Origin: an uncultured Ruminococcus sp.
Lineage (GTDB): Bacteria > Bacillota > Clostridia > Oscillospirales > Ruminococcaceae
Direction: 5' to 3'
DNA length: 14,930 nt
NCBI GenBank assembly: GCA_947589205.1
Contig: CANQCJ010000032.1
Location: 1 to 14,930 of the forward strand
Below the pieces are notes generated by a model. It made no database searches. It saw only the letters and a list, made by a program, of their open reading frames with translations, and was not told the origin of the DNA. Position 1 is the first letter of the stretch; the number at the start of each line of letters is the position of its first letter. Shown piece after piece: positions 14,555 to 14,930 of the stretch. Position numbers and translations under genes: made by a program.

Positions 14555-14930
14555 CTGTTTCCACTCTCCTTAAGCATAGCCGCCAGTTTAATAACTATCG
14601 GCAGGATATACACAAACGCGAACGCGGCAAGCGATACCGCCGTCATTATTATCTTAGCCGCACCGTCATACCGCAGGCTCTTATCGAGCTTATCGCGCTT
14701 TATGATAAACACTGTCAGCGCGGCAAGTCCGACAAGCGTTATGACTATACCCGCTTTGAACCCGCGCGGAGTATAGATTATCTCTATCTCATTTTCGCCC
14801 GGGTCGAGTTCAAGACTGATAAAGTCCGAAAGGGCGCGCTTGTAGTCCTGCCTTTTGCCGTTTACTTTTATCGTATAGCTTTCGTCATAGGGCAGGCTGA
14901 TAAAGCAGTCGGCGGCTTACTTTAGCGTAC
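14551..14930 (-). CDS. YfhO-family membrane protein, C-terminal part (frame broken near the window edge)
   Basis: Reading the minus strand, 121 codons are open from 14916 down to the TGA at 14551-14553. They encode FISLPYDESYTIKVNGK, then GENEIEIIYTPRGFKAG, then two hydrophobic segments (AGIVITLVGLAALTVFII and a longer one near the C-terminus). This is the typical end of YfhO-type multi-spanning proteins, in which a LSIPYDxGW beta domain precedes the last membrane helices; Bacillus YfhO is linked to lipoteichoic acid glycosylation. An in-frame TAA at 14917-14919 cuts the frame, no start codon lies just after it, and the other frame upstream reads YAKVS, which would join well if one base near 14911-14916 were extra. 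The gene is therefore either disrupted or affected by a sequence error at the edge. Its stop overlaps the lipoprotein TTG start. Confidence 0.7.

Overview
The window looks like an ordinary chromosomal segment from an anaerobic Clostridia bacterium, most likely the Ruminococcaceae/Oscillospirales group. This is inferred from gene content: a RicT-type PSP1 protein, an HPr with both His15 and Ser46, an IspH-ribosomal protein S1 fusion, a CMK-PlsC fusion, an acetyl-CoA-type MetA and a DUF4358-like lipoprotein. GC content is moderate and intergenic DNA is AT-richer. No phage, IS element, CRISPR array, tRNA or rRNA was seen, and I found no clear new multi-gene system. The most unusual material is regulatory or structural.

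Layout: positions 2-1165 (+) hold the end of ricT and a zinc-dependent phospholipase C-like gene. They meet asnB head-on at a terminator (1169-1207) whose T-tract touches the asnB stop codon. Everything from 1206 to the right edge is on the minus strand. In the order of transcription (right to left) these genes are: a YfhO-family membrane protein (C-terminal part, frame broken at the window edge), a DUF4358-like lipoprotein, metA, rimM and trmD; then, after an AT-rich gap with a strong promoter, ptsH (HPr); then cmk-plsC and ispH-rpsA abutting each other; then a class A penicillin-binding protein, an array of repeats and hairpins, an RlmL/YpsC-like rRNA methyltransferase, a HAD phosphatase, and asnB behind its own promoter.

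The first minus-strand block is very tightly packed (TTGA overlap, 11-bp gap, 14-bp gap, ATGA overlap), so a membrane protein, a lipoprotein, methionine synthesis and rRNA/tRNA maturation are probably co-transcribed. rimM and trmD lack their usual neighbours rpsP and rplS here. The cmk-plsC/ispH-rpsA pair joins nucleotide, phospholipid, isoprenoid and translation functions in two fused polypeptides.

Points worth a second look: (i) a composite repeat array at 4963-5166, with 44-bp tandem units and a duplicated double-hairpin module that takes in the PBP stop codon; (ii) terminator-like hairpins directly in front of the PBP and methyltransferase genes, one of which carries a decoy start codon in its loop; (iii) a TrmD whose conserved glycine-rich PYGGG-type segment reads PYSERQGM; (iv) the disrupted YfhO reading frame at the right edge; and (v) a structured leader of about 120 nt in front of ptsH.
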